DNA of 64,000 nt from positions 58,095,963 through 58,159,962 of the forward strand of contig CM054154.1 of the NCBI GenBank assembly GCA_028751875.1, given 5' to 3'. Within the stretch, counting starts at the first letter, position 1. Every line of letters begins with the position of its first letter. Both the position numbers and the translations under genes were made by a program. The stretch is from Rapana venosa (lineage: Eukaryota > Mollusca > Gastropoda > Neogastropoda > Muricidae). Below, piece after piece: positions 33,356-44,475 of this stretch. Below the pieces are notes generated by a model. The model was not told the origin of the DNA and did no database searches. It was given only the letters and a program-made list of their open reading frames with translations.

Positions 33356-33439
33356 CACCTGCAAACATTGGGCTATTTTCTGGTGTGTTTTGTCTGTGTT
33401 TGAGTTTTTCCCTTTCATTTCTTTTCTAGCTGATACAGC

Positions 33440-33660
33440 AAGGCGGCTCACACACACACACACACTAACTAACTAAACAGTCTAGTTCGTTGATGGTTTT
33501 GTTTTTATCCCCTACTGCCTTCCCCTTAAGTGTTAACTGAGGTCAGGGAGAGGTCAGGCTGTAATTGTGTGCTCTGTGTATATGTCCCGTGGGGATGCCG
33601 GAGGTCTGTCACTATAAATAGCAACGCCGCCTTCTGGAAATTCTGTGTTAGGAATTCCCT
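33440..33660. other. Unique spacer with a TATAAATA word
   Basis: Short unique sequence between microsatellites. TATAAATA stands at about 33613-33620. No transcript structure supports a promoter, so it is only noted. Confidence 0.3.
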
Positions 33661-33723
33661 CTCCTCCTCCTCCCTCTCTGTCTGTCTGTCTCTGTCTGTC
33701 TGTCTGTCTGTCTGTCTCGTCTG

Positions 33724-33770
<47 letters not shown>
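33660..33770. repeat. (TCTG)n / (TC)n microsatellite
   Basis: TCTG units then a TC run at 33727-33766. The TC run is followed by TTCTGTATAACACTTTTAAA, a flank that recurs after the TC run at 33985. Confidence 0.95.
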
Positions 33771-33874
33771 GTATAACACTTTTAAATTAAAATAATGTCT
33801 GTACTTGAGCTATTATTCTTCTGTTCATAAATGTTTCCTATGCAACATGTTTTGGAATTTCGATTATATACACA

Positions 33875-33929
33875 CACACCCTTCATGAGGGGCCAAGGCC
33901 TATAATGAATAACACCTCGCATTCGCACA

Positions 33930-33986
<57 letters not shown>
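33875..33986 (+). mobile_element. Retroposon tail T2 with (TC)n, second copy
   Basis: CCCTTCATGAGG then GGCCAAGGCCTATAATGAAT and CGCATTCGCACATTC, then about 25 TC units. Followed by TTTGTATAAAGCTTTAAATT, similar to the flank at 33766. Confidence 0.65.
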
Positions 33987-33987
<1 letters not shown>

Positions 33988-34244
33988 TATAAAGCTTTAA
34001 ATTAATTAGAAATAATGTCTATACTTGAGGTATTGTTCTTCTTTGCGTTGCCGGTTTTTTTTGAGACCAATTTAAAGGAAATTCAGCATTTTGCCTGCAG
34101 GTACCCCAAGTGCCGTACAGTTTCTGCTCCAAGGCGGGGCTCGGGCCCCAAAAATTTCCACCTAGCTTTGGGAGATCCCCATTTGTAGGTGGGGCCTTCC
34201 TGTTCTTGGGGTATTTTTTCTTTTTTCAAATTTTCCATGCAGAT

Positions 34245-34385
34245 TATATAACACACCCCCTTCGAGGGGCCAAGGCCTATAATAATAAAACTTTCGCATT
34301 GCATTCTCTCTCTCTCCTCTCTTTTTCTCCTCTCTTTTCTCTCTCTCCTTCTCTCTCTCTCTCTCTTTTCCCCTCTTTCTCTTGT
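34245..34385 (+). mobile_element. Retroposon tail T2 with TC-rich tract, third copy
   Basis: CCCCCTTCGAGGGGCCAAGG and CCTATAATAATAAAACTTTCG, then GCATTGCATTC and an imperfect TC tract with TTTT interruptions. Confidence 0.6.
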
Positions 34386-34719
34386 ATCACCGTGTTCCTT
34401 TTTCTTCTGTCTTTCCTTTTGTCTTTTTTCCGCCTTCTTGGTCCATTCTCCCCCCCCCCTTTTTTTTCTTAAAACCAAAAGAACATAAAAGTAAAACAAT
34501 TCTCTCCCCATGTGGAAAGTTGGATGTGCTGGGCCTGAATTGTCAGGCGCTTAAGACGCAGAGAAACGCATTTTGGCTCCTATGATAGACAACTTGTACT
34601 TGCTGTCTAAGCAATTAAAAAAAAAGAAGAGGACGTTGGTCTGTTCTGTCTTCACAACAAAAATAAAGAATACTGTTGTTCTTTAGTTCGTTCATTCTTT
34701 GAATTGGTTTTTAACTTTC

Positions 34720-34722
<3 letters not shown>

Positions 34723-34751
<29 letters not shown>

Positions 34752-35115
34752 TGTGTGTGTGTGTTGTGTTGTGTGTGTTGTGTGTGTTTGCAACCTCTCT
34801 GTCTGTCTGTCCTGTCTCTCTGTCTTTCCTCAGTGTCTCTGTCTCTCTCTCTGCCTCTGTCTCCATCCCTCTGTCTGTCTGTGTTCTGTCCCTGTCTGTC
34901 CTGTGTTCAGTCTGTCTGCTCTCTGCCTCTCTCTGTGGTCCTCTGTCTCTCCTGCTCCCTGCCTCTGTCCTCTAACTTGTCTCTGTGGTCTGTCTGTCTG
35001 TCCTCTCTCTGTCTGCTGTTCTCTCTCTCTCTCTCTCTCGTCTCTCATCTCTCTCTCTTCCTCCCCCCCCCCTCCTCCTCTCTCTCTCTCTCTTCCTTCC
35101 CTCCCTCTATCTCTC
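34723..35115. repeat. GT, (TCTG)n and TC microsatellite (unit 1)
   Basis: GT run at 34723-34788, then CTGTCTGTC and TC mixtures, with a C9 run near 35065. Confidence 0.94.
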
Positions 35116-35257
35116 TCAGTTTAACTGAGTGACAAAGGCAGTTAATGCTGTCCAGTTGTGATTGTTTTAAAATACTCTGGGGTTTTATAAGAGATACGCA
35201 AAAGACCAGTTACATTTTCAACCATAACTAGGCCGTTCACTGCCTTTAGTCGCTCTT

Positions 35258-35545
35258 GTCCTGTTTCTGCTTCTGTTTCTGTTTCTGTTTCTTTCTTTCA
35301 CTCACTCTCTCTCCTCCACTCTCCACTCACTCTCACCTCTCTCTCTCCTCACATAACTCAACTCATCTCGTCTTCTCATCTCTCCTCTCCCGTCTCCCAC
35401 CCTTTTCCCCCAATCCTCTCTCTCATCTCTCTCTCTCACCACTATCCATCTCATCTCTCACTCTCTCTCTCTCTCTCGTCTTTCTTTCTCTCTCTCTCTC
35501 CTCTCTCTCATCTCTCTCTCTCTCCTAACTCTCTCTCTCACACAC
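35258..35545. repeat. TC-rich tract (unit 1)
   Basis: TTCTG units, then TC/TCAC mixtures to about 35545. Confidence 0.92.
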
Positions 35546-35599
35546 ACTCACTCTCCCCATAAAAAGTTCACTTTCCTGCCAAAGGCCTGTTTATGCTGT

Positions 35600-37295
35600 C
35601 ATTTAGGTGTGTCATCAGTCATTGAAGACAGCTCCGGAAACCTCCTCACAGAAAGCTCAGCTGCATTGAACAGGTGGTCTGAATATTGTCAAGAACTGTA
35701 CAACTACCCAATACAACCTGTCAAGAGCATAATAGAAGAGAAAGCAGCAACATCAAGAGCACCCTCGCCATTACCTATACTGAGGGAAGAAGTGGAAGAA
35801 GCCATCCGCAGCTTACCAGTAAGAAGGGAGTCCCCATGAGCAGACAATATACCACCAGAGCTCTCAGCATGGTGGGCGAAACAGTCCATCACATATGTTA
35901 CTGCTATCTGCAGAAGATTTGGGAGACAAAACAGTGGCCAACAGAATGGACACAAACACTCATCAAACCCCTCCCAAAAGTGGAATTTACGCCCATACCA
36001 AAACTATAGAACAATCAGCCTCATCAGCCTCTCCAGCAAGATCATGTGCTTCAAGTTAATTTGAATCGACTGCAAGAAGGAGCAAGAAGAACACCTTGCA
36101 GAGGAACAAGATGGGTTCATAGGAAGGCAGGCAGGAGCCACAGATCGAACAGATTTTTTAAAACTGCCAACATCATGTATGGAAAAACATCTTCAACATC
36201 AGAGAGACCTGTTCCCCACAACTTCATCGGCTTCAAGAAAGGCCTTTGACAGAGTAAGGCAACGAAGGCCTGCGGCCAGGTCCTCAGAATGTTTGGCATT
36301 GAAGAAGAATAGTGCAAACCAATCAAGCACTATACAACACTGCAAAGCAGTGCAGTCCTCTAAAAAACAATCAGGTTCGGGAGACTACTTCAAAACCACA
36401 GTTGGGTCCGACAAGGATGCCTGTTTTATCTCCAGTCCTGTTTCATCTAATCTGTTCTTGGAAAACATCACGAGAGAGACCCACCATGACTTCCCCCCTA
36501 CCGATCTCATTGCGGCATACCTCAACAACTTACGGTTTGCCGTGAACAATTGACCTCATGGGCGGAAGTAACACCGAGCTGCAAGATCTTTACGACCAGA
36601 CTTTAGAACAGAGCTGGAGCATATGGGATGGAGGTGAGCTCGGAGGAAAGTAAAGTACATGTGAACAGCACGACAATGCCACCTACAAAAATTACAATGA
36701 ACCGCCGTAAACAAACAAGGAGAGGTAGACGCTTTTAAAACCCTCGCCTACACCACAAAGGACGGGCTCGACGACAGAAATCAAAGTCAAATCCCATGGC
36801 AACATCCCCAAAGAAAAAACTCACCACCATAGAAAAGTAAAAGATCAGTTTCCCAACAAACAAAAAGCTCTACAACCCTAATTCAGTCAATCCTGCGTAG
36901 GGAATGAAACCGGACATTGAAGCTAAAAAAAGCGAACCAGTCATTCGAAACAAAAGCCATAGAAAACTCGGGGCAACGGGGAAAACAAAGCCCAAATGAA
37001 TTTGTCAGACAAATAACAGGGCTGGAAAGGGCCCACAGGAACCCCTTCTCACCCATCGTAAAGAAAAAAAAGCTACAGGTGGGGCCACGAACCCCCACAA
37101 CACTCTGCCCAAAACAGTACTGCAGGAACACCAAGGGGCAGAAGGAGGGAAGACAAACAATTCATGAGGACAACACAAAAAGGACCAGGAAAATGACCGG
37201 CACAATGCCAGAGCCGAGACCGAGAGGAGGGGCTTCCCCACGGCATCGCTTTTTGTCCCCCCCCACACCGCCAAGGTCCGGGGCTGATGAGATGA
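35600..37295 (+). pseudogene. RTE-like (subfamily B) reverse transcriptase, unit 1
   Basis: Plus strand begins with VSSVIEDSSGNLLTESSAAL at 35609-35668, RWSEYCQELYNYP, PLPILREEVEEAIRSL (35770-35817), then with shifts HLAEEQDGFI, RKAFDRV near 36236-36258, SVGVRQGC-like and FISSPVSSNLFLENI words near 36424-36468, and a damaged FADD (FAVNN) at about 36534-36550. A FKTL block follows near 36736, and the basic end and 3' tail end at GCCAAGGTCCGG then GGCTGATGAGATGAGG near 37270-37298. The first part (35609-35830) is well preserved, the rest very noisy. The endonuclease is missing. Confidence 0.75.
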
Positions 37296-37309
37296 GGGGG
37301 TTAAATATT

Positions 37310-37575
37310 TTCACTTTTTGGCACAATAGCAACTTCCTTTTCACCCGGGAAAAAATTTTTCTTCCTCCCCTCCCCCCCCAAACCTCCTCCTTTCCTTTTT
37401 TCCCCTCTCTCTCCCCTTTTTTTTGCTGTCGTTTTTTTCCCTTCCCTGTCTTTCTGGGTCCTTTCCTGTTCCCCTTTTTCCCCTTTGGCCCCCTTTTTCC
37501 GTTTTTCGCCCCTCCTCTCCTCTTCCCTATTTCCGCCCCCCCCCCCCCCCCCCCCTTTCCCTCCCCTGGACGGGC
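37310..37575. repeat. CT/C-rich tract before ORF1 (unit 1), degraded
   Basis: Inflated C and T runs. By position this is the pyrimidine tract that stands before ORF1 also at 41030-41350 and, antisense, at 53680-53795. Confidence 0.7.
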
Positions 37576-37584
37576 CCCCCCCCA

Positions 37585-37995
37585 AAAAAACATAAAAATT
37601 GACCCAAAAGTTAACTTTTAAAAACCCTTTTCAGTTTCTCCCTTGGCCAAGGGTCCATACAAAAAGCTACATGCACAATTAAACGATCAAACCCCCTTAG
37701 CGTTTTTTTGGGAAAACTTTGCCCAAACCTAACAAACCCCCTTTCCCTCATGAAAAAAAGGGCCTACCAGCACCCCACCACCCTACCTAGTAAGAACTTT
37801 AAAACTAAAATACAAATAATTGTGGGGACAAAAACTGTTTCCCATCACCACCTTCTACACAAAAGGAACGGGACTTTTGGGAAGGCAACCCTTGCAAAGA
37901 GGCTAAAAAGAGAATTTCAGTCTGATAAAAGGGCCGAGCCATCTTTTGCCTGACACAGAAAAACCCAGCCAAACCCGGACGAGGCGTGCGGACCT
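37585..37995 (+). pseudogene. CR1 esterase-type ORF1, N-terminal fragment (unit 1)
   Basis: Pieces line up with the better copies at 41360-41800 and 53660-53240: ACATAAAAATTGACCC near 37589, CTAACAAACCC near 37726, an ACTGTTTCCCATCACCAC block near 37834 and CAGCCAAACCCGGACGAGG near 37967. The fragment stops at the end of the tandem unit. Indels break every frame. Confidence 0.65.
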
Positions 37996-38284
37996 GCCGA
38001 TTCTCCCGCCCCCTTTCTTTTTTTCTTAAAACCAGAAAGCGACTTAAAGTATAACAATTCTCATCCCATGTGGAAGTTGGATGTGCTGGGCCTGAATTGT
38101 CCAGGCGCTTAACGGCAAGAAACGCATTTTGGCTCATATGATGAGACAACTGTAAACTGCTGTCTAAGTGCAATTAAAAAACAGACGAGGACGTTTGGTC
38201 TGTGTCTGTCCTTCACAACCAAAAAGAAAGAATACTGTTGTTCTTTATAGTTCGTTCATTCTTTGAATTGGATTAAACTTGCCT

Positions 38285-38700
38285 CTGTGTGTGTGTTGTG
38301 TGGTTTGTGTGTGTGTGTGTTGTGTGTGTTTGTGTGTGTGGTGTGTTGTGTGTGTGTTGAGCATCCTCTCTGTCTGTCTGTTGGTCTCTCTGTCTTTCTT
38401 TCTCTGTGTCTCTGTCTCTTCTCTGCCTCTGTCCATCCATCCTTTGTCGTCTGTGTTTCTGTCTGTCTGTCTGTGTGTCAGTCTGTTTCTCTCCTCTCTT
38501 GCCTCTCTCTGTGTCTTTCTGTCTCTCTGTCTCCCTGCCTCTGTCTCAACTTTGTCTCTGTGTCTGTCTGTCTGTCTCTCTCTGTCTGTTCTGTCTCTCT
38601 CTCTCTCCTCTCCTCTCTCTTCTCTCTCTCTCCTCTCTCTCCCTCACCCCCCCCCTCCTCTCTCTCTCTCTCTCTTTCCTCCCTCCCTCTATCTCTCTCA
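38285..38700. repeat. GT, (TCTG)n and TC microsatellite (unit 2)
   Basis: Counterpart of 34723-35115. Confidence 0.94.
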
Positions 38701-38885
38701 GTTTTTAACTGCTGACAAATGCAGTTAATGCTGTCAGTTGTGAGTGTTTTTAAAATACTCTGGGGTTTATAAAGATACCCAAAAGCCACAGGTTTTACAT
38801 TTTCAACCATAACCAGGCCGTTCTCCACCCTTTGCGCTCTGTCTGTTTTCTACTTCTGTTTCTTGTTTTTCTGTTACTTTCTTAT

Positions 38886-39118
38886 CCCTCTCTCTCTCTC
38901 TCTCTCTCCTCTCTCCCTCTCACTCGCTCTCTCCTCCTCTGTCTCTTCTCTCTCCTCTCTCTCTCTCTCACTCTCCTCTCTCTCTTTCCTCCTCCTCTCT
39001 CTCTCTCTCTCTCTCCTCCTCTCATCTCTCCTCTCTCTTTCCTTTCTCCTCTCCTCTCTCTCTCTCTGTCTCTCTCGATCTTGATCTCTCTATCTCTCTC
39101 TCTCTCACACACTCACTC
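38886..39118. repeat. TC-rich tract (unit 2)
   Basis: Counterpart of 35258-35545. Confidence 0.93.
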
Positions 39119-39174
39119 TCCCCATAAAAAGTTTCACTTTCCTGCCAAAGGCCTGTTTTTATGCTGTCATATAG

Positions 39175-40960
39175 GTGTGTCCATCAGTCATGAAACACTC
39201 CGGCAACCTCCCTCACAGAAAGCTCAGCTGCAATTGACAGTGGTCTGAATATTGTCAAGAACTGTAAAACTACCCAATACAAACCGTCAAGAGCCATATA
39301 AAGAGAAAGCAGCCAACATCAAGAGCAACCCTCTGCCATTTACCTATACTGAGGGAAGAAGTGGAAGAAGCCCATCCGCAGCTTAACCCAGTAGGAAAGT
39401 CCCCAGAGCAGACAATATACCAGCAGAGCTGCTCAAGCATGGTGGCGAAACAGTCCACTCCACATATTTTACAGCTATCTGTCAGAAGTTTGGGAGACAA
39501 AACCAGTGCCCAACAAATTGGACACAATCACTCATCATATACCCCTGCCACAAGAAGGGGAATTTACGCGCCCAATGCCAAAACAAAGAACAATCATCCC
39601 ACATCACGCCACAAGATCATCTCCAAAGTTAATTTTTTGAATCGACTCAAGAATGAGACATAAGAACACCTTGCAGAGGAACAAGCTGGGTTCAGGGCAG
39701 GCAGGAGTCACAATCGGAACAGATTTTTAACTTGCCACATCATGATTGGAAAAAACATCTTCAACATCAGAGAGACCTGTTCCACAATTTCATCGCCTTC
39801 AAGAAAGGCCTTTGACAGTGTATGGCACGAAGGCCGTGGCAGGTCCTCATAATGTTTGGGCATTGAAGAAGGACTAGTGCAAACCATTTTAAGCACTATA
39901 CCAAACTGCAAGCAGTGCAGTCCTTCTAAACACTCAGGTCGGAGACTACTGTCAAAACCACAGTTGGGGTCCGACAAGGAAGCCTGTTATCTCCAGTCCT
40001 GTTCAATACTGTTCTTGGAAAAACATCACGAAGAGACCCTCCATGACTTCCCACCCTAACCATCTCCATTGGCGGCCGACCCCCTCAACAACTTACGGTT
40101 TGCCCGATGACATTGCCCTCAGGGCGGAATAACACAGAGCTGCAGAGATCTTCGAACCAGACTTTAGAACAGAGCTGGAGCATATGGGGATGGAGTGAGC
40201 TCGGAGGAAAGTAAAGTACTTGTTGTAACAGCACCGAGCAATGCCACCGGCTAAAATTTTACATGACCGGCAAACAACTGGAGGAGGTAGACCGCTTTTA
40301 AATACCTCGCGCGCTACACTCACAAAGACGGGCGATCGACGACAAGAAATCAAAGTCAGATAGCCATGGCAACATCTTCTTCCATGACAAAACTCACCAC
40401 CATCTGGGAAAGTAAAGAGATCAGCTTTCCCAATCAAACTAAAGCTCTACAAAGGCCCTAATTCCAGTTTCCAATCCTGCTGTACGGAAGTTGAAACTGA
40501 CATTGACTGCTGAACAGCAAAGCGAAAATCCAGTCATTCGAAACAAAATGCTTATCTTATATATATGGAAGCGGTAGCTACTGGCATTCTTGGGAGAGAA
40601 CGAAAGACCAATGAATTTGTCAAGAGTCAAATAACAACTGCTGGCCGGTCCACAGGAACCCCTTCTTCACCATCGTCAAAGACTAAAAAAGCTGCCATGG
40701 TTTCGCCAACGTCACCCGCCACAACACACTGCCCAAAACAGTATGCAGGAACACTCTAAGGTGGCAGAAGGAGGGGAAGGACAGACTAGTCATTGATGTA
40801 CAACACAGAGAATGGACTACACAGGATGAATGACTCGGCACTACTGCGCAGCAGCCGAGGACCGAGATGGATGGAGGAGGCTACCACGTCATCGTCTTTC
40901 CTATGTCCTCCCCACGAACCGCCAAGGGCACGGTCTGATGATGATGAGGTGTGTTAAGAA
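39175..40960 (+). pseudogene. RTE-like (subfamily B) reverse transcriptase, unit 2
   Basis: Same element as 35600-37295. Readable pieces: EVEEAHPQLNP near 39356-39390, a HLAEEQAGFRAG-like block near 39670-39705, FHNFIAFKKGL/KAFDSVWHEG near 39790-39832, TVGVRQGSLLSPVLFN near 39957-40005, ENITKRPSMTS near 40020, GGRPPQQLTVC then FA-DD with one extra C at about 40098-40112, and a block ending in FKYLA near 40290-40306. The tail is CCGCCAAGGGCACGG followed by TCTGATGATGATGAGG near 40918-40950. The stop and shift pattern differs from unit 1, as expected for independent read errors or independent decay. Confidence 0.75.
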
Positions 40961-41029
40961 GTATTTTCGAGCTTTATAGAAGGTATCCAGCAATAGCAGA
41001 CTGTCCTATTTCAAACCATGAGTAGATCA

Positions 41030-41350
41030 TTCATCCTCTCGTCCTCCTCTCTCTCTTCCTTCTCCTCTCTCTCCCATCTCTCCTCTCTTTTCCTCCCCTC
41101 TCCATATCTCTCTTCTCTCTCCTCTCTCTCTCTGCCCCTCTGTCTCTGTCTGTCTGTCTGTCTGTTTCTCAGCTCGTCTCTGTCTCTCTCTGTCTCCTGT
41201 CTCTGTCTCTCTTGTCTCTCTGTGTCTCTCTCTGTGTCACTCTCTGTGTCTCTCTTTGTCTTTTCAGTCTCTCCTCTGTCTCTCTCCTCTGCTCTATCTG
41301 TCCTCTGTCTCGTTGTCTCTCTGTCTCTCTCTGTCTCTGTCTCTCTGCCA
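41030..41350. repeat. TC/TCTG-rich tract before ORF1
   Basis: Imperfect TC and TCTG units directly upstream of the ORF1 region. The same arrangement occurs in the antisense copy at 53680-53795. Confidence 0.93.
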
Positions 41351-41459
41351 GTGTGACTGGGCCCCCCAAATAGACATAAAAATTGACCCAAAACAGTTAA
41401 CTTTTAAAATCCCTTTTCAGTTACTCCCTTTGGCCAGATGTGATCCTATACAAACCACA

Positions 41460-43263
41460 ATGCACAATGTAAACGATCAACCGCCTTTAGCGTTTGTTGA
41501 ATGCATTTGCCAAAACCTAACAAACCCATTTCCCTCAGTGAAAATAAGAGGGGGGACCTAACCAGATCCCCACCACCCTACCTCGTGGAAGAAATCTTTA
41601 TAAAACTAAAAACAAGTGAATTGGTGGAGCAAGAAACTGATCACCATCACCACCTTCTTACAATACAGGAACGTTACTTGTGCAAAGGCACCTGTGCAGA
41701 ATATGGCTAAAAAGAGAATTCACTCTGAGTACAAGTGATCCAGAGCCATCTTCTGCCTGAAACAGAAAGAAGCCCAGCCAAACCTGACGAGGCTGTGCGT
41801 GACCTGTCCGAAGTACCTCTACCCAACCAAACCTTCCCCCCCTCTGGCAGGAATAATCTCCTGGACATCCCCGTCCCATCCAGGAGTCCCTGCCCCCAAC
41901 CAGATTGCAGCTGCAGCCCATTTACCAATGTCACCACCAGCCCCACCCACCCAGGTCCCCTGATGCCACTGTGTGATGCATCACCACCCTCATCCCCACC
42001 ATTCAGCAGCCCCAGACCCAGGTAACTTCAGCATAGGAGAACTCAACACAACCATCTTCACCAAATCACAGCGAAAACTCCACATTCCACACCCTATGCA
42101 GACGCTAGTTCTCCATCACTCAACAGTAAGCATCCATCTAACATTCGTCCAAAAAACAGCACACAAAACACACTCATCCATACTGTGGCAACACGTCGCA
42201 GACCATCAGTTACCCGCTCTCACAACCAAAAATCACAATCGCTTTCCCCCTGCCCATCGTTCCTGTTGCAAAACAAACTTACCCAAACATCACAACAACT
42301 GGAAGCAAAAGATACACTTCACTGTCTTTTCTCATTCCAAAAAACACACCAAAAGCATTGGGTTCCCTCACCAAAACTATTCTCACACTGCAAACAGAAA
42401 ACCACGACTTGAAGTATCAGAACTCACGGACTCTGAGAACGCACGACTATCAAAAGCAATAAACACAAAACAAACACTCAACCTCAAACACACGCCAGTC
42501 AGACAAAGTACAGGACTCCTTACTAGCATCCTTCCCCTACCACCAACAGATTCTCTCTTCTCCAACCACTACGACGAAAACACAAATCAATGTACACATG
42601 AAAACACTGACCCAAAGCCAACTCCACCTGCCTCACAACTTCACTACAAGCCATGGACCAATAATGTGAAAATCAACAACCAAACAGACTCTGGCAAACC
42701 AGCATCCAACATACTGAAGAAATCAACCACCATGCCACAAGAGCAACACTGCCAAACAACTGAAGCACACAACCAAACAGACCTCTGGCAAGCAACCCTG
42801 ACAACACAGAGGAAAAGACCCAACCCAAATGATTGGAACAACAGTCCCCTCAAAGAAAAAGAAAAGACAAACTACAATCACACACTTTCTGAAGCCACCT
42901 CAGACTACTACCAACAACACTCCCACACCACGCCAACAACTATCAGTACAAAGAGTACACTTCCAGCACAACGAATCCATCCTGGTGACCAGTGACACGA
43001 CACAGCAAGTCAGATATTCTATATTACAAAGGCAGAAATCATAACATCAGCATCTCAGGTCTCACAGTTGATGGACCTTATTCATTGGCTTCAACACATT
43101 CCCCGCAAAAAAGATGTACAGCAAACCTCATTTTTCATACTGGAATCTACACATGCAAACATTCATCCATCACAGACAAATAAATGGACACAAAACTTAT
43201 CAGAAATATCAAGCATGTGTTCCCCCAAGCCAGGGTGCTGGCATCGTCCCATTAACCCCCCAA

Positions 43264-43314
<51 letters not shown>

Positions 43315-43382
43315 GGGGGGGGGGGGGTGTGGGGGGGGGGGTGGGGGGGGGAGGGGGGGGTGGGGGGGGGGGGGGGGGGGGA

Positions 43383-43445
<63 letters not shown>

Positions 43446-43690
43446 ATACGGGAGTTTAATATGTAAGGGGGGAATTTGGGTGGGGGGATGGGGAAATGGT
43501 GGGAAAGGGAATTTGGGGGTAGATGTAAATAATCAAGCGGGAGTTTGATGACGCTCGAGTAAAATAGGTATTAGGATTGGGGGAAAAATCAGCTTTGGGG
43601 TGTTGAGGTAAAGGGTAATGAAAAGAAAATTTGGGGTATGAAATGTGTGAGTATATCCCTCATATACGCCGACACCCCGACCACAACGAC
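41460..43690 (+). pseudogene. CR1-like ORF1 with SGNH esterase domain, sense copy
   Basis: Starts in the family with MHNVND at 41460. The N-terminal region corresponds to CWNDFAKPNKPISLS in the antisense copy. Then follow EAQPNLDEAVRDL, a long Pro/Ser/Thr-rich linker (41800-42350), a coiled-coil stretch (LTKTILTLQTENHDL near 42370-42410), an NNQTDSGK repeat near 42675-42710, and the esterase. Block I is damaged by an indel at 42978-42992 (GDS in the other copy), and block III reads HTGIYTC at 43133-43153, where the other copy has HTGINTC. Block V is lost in the poly-G tract. Esterase-type ORF1 proteins are known from CR1-like elements; the exact role there is unclear. Clearly non-functional as written. 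Confidence 0.75.
43264..43443. other. Poly-G tract of about 180 bases, probable artefact
   Basis: Nearly pure G with a few T, A and C. The inverted copy has normal esterase coding sequence here (51835-51640), so G replaces real sequence. Sequence out to about 43640 also looks corrupted. Confidence 0.85.
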
Positions 43691-44015
43691 AAGCCGCTCC
43701 GACGACCCCAACTACTCGCCCACTGACGTACAAAGGACCAAACCCTTACCTCTGCTTTCATTAAAAAGGGGTATCATGTCCCCTGGATACCTTTTTCATC
43801 ACGGATTCCAGGACGCCAAACCAACCCCCTCAACCACTGAATGGACGTGTCTGGGCCAACAGACAAACCCCTCCCATGTCTACGATATGTGACGACCCTA
43901 CCTCCCTCCCCCACCGCCAGCCCCCACCCTACCCAGCAGTGTCCGCCACCAGACTTCACCACCCTGCTCCAACTTTTCTGTCTAGTTTACACTAGAAACT
44001 CTGGTGTAAAACAAA

Positions 44016-44017
<2 letters not shown>

Positions 44018-44051
<34 letters not shown>

Positions 44052-44180
44052 TGCGCGTTGGTGTGTGGGTGGGGTGGGGTGTGTGTGGGTGTGGGGTGTG
44101 GGTGGGTATCAGGTACAACCCTATGTGTGCCTAGTGTGCACTAACGTTGCGTGTATGTGTGTGTGTTGTGTGTGAACAAG
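44018..44180. repeat. GT-rich microsatellite with GGGTGT units
   Basis: GT run at 44019-44050, GGTGTGGGTG units to 44105, and another short GT run at 44152-44175. Counterpart of the CA-rich part at 51135-51250. Confidence 0.93.
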
Positions 44181-44339
44181 GATTTGTATGTGCGTTCAAA
44201 CGCATGCATGTGGTATGAACACGTCCCTTAACCACTCATTATTAGGAAGTTGCATAACATCCTTACAAGGCTTACTCCTGTGTTCTGCTACCCATGGCCT
44301 TGAAATGTCAATTGGTGACAGTTTAATCATATACATAAA

Positions 44340-44475
44340 TCTGTTTTCATGTGCTCGAGACACGCTCACCCAGTGCTGCAGTGTGAAGCAGACAGTTTAA
44401 TTATTATTATCAGAAATCTGTATCTGTGCTCGAGACACGCCCACCCAGTGCTGGCAAGTGGAACAAACAGTGACA
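44340..44475. repeat. Short form of the 74-bp minisatellite (about two units)
   Basis: Two imperfect units, each with GAGACACGCYCACCCAGTGC. The antisense copy at 50380-50995 has eight. Confidence 0.85.

Larger units (their letters stand above)
34445..38000. repeat. Tandem duplication, unit 1
   Basis: The unit runs: a C-rich start with CTTAAAACCA; a unique stretch with GTTGGATGTGCTGGGCCTGA near 34519; GT/TCTG/TC microsatellite; a second TC tract; an RTE-like (B) element; a CT-rich tract; and the first part of a CR1 esterase ORF1. All parts recur in order at 38001-41800. The two units differ by many small indels and by the length of the low-complexity parts. Tandem duplication and false duplication are both possible. 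Confidence 0.88.
38001..41800. repeat. Tandem duplication, unit 2
   Basis: Repeats 34445-38000 in the same order (GTTGGATGTGCTGGGCCTGA near 38075). Beyond 41800 the ORF1 continues, whereas unit 1 is cut at that place, so the duplication boundary lies inside ORF1. Confidence 0.88.

Noticed and set aside
33605..33625. Promoter with TATAAATA
   Set aside because: An isolated word in AT-containing spacer without a gene downstream.
31470..35124. Many Leu/Ser/Cys/Val-rich frames
   Set aside because: Translations of TC, TCTG and GT repeats.
43068..43548. Glycine- and proline-rich frames
   Set aside because: Products of the poly-G block; the inverted copy codes an esterase here.
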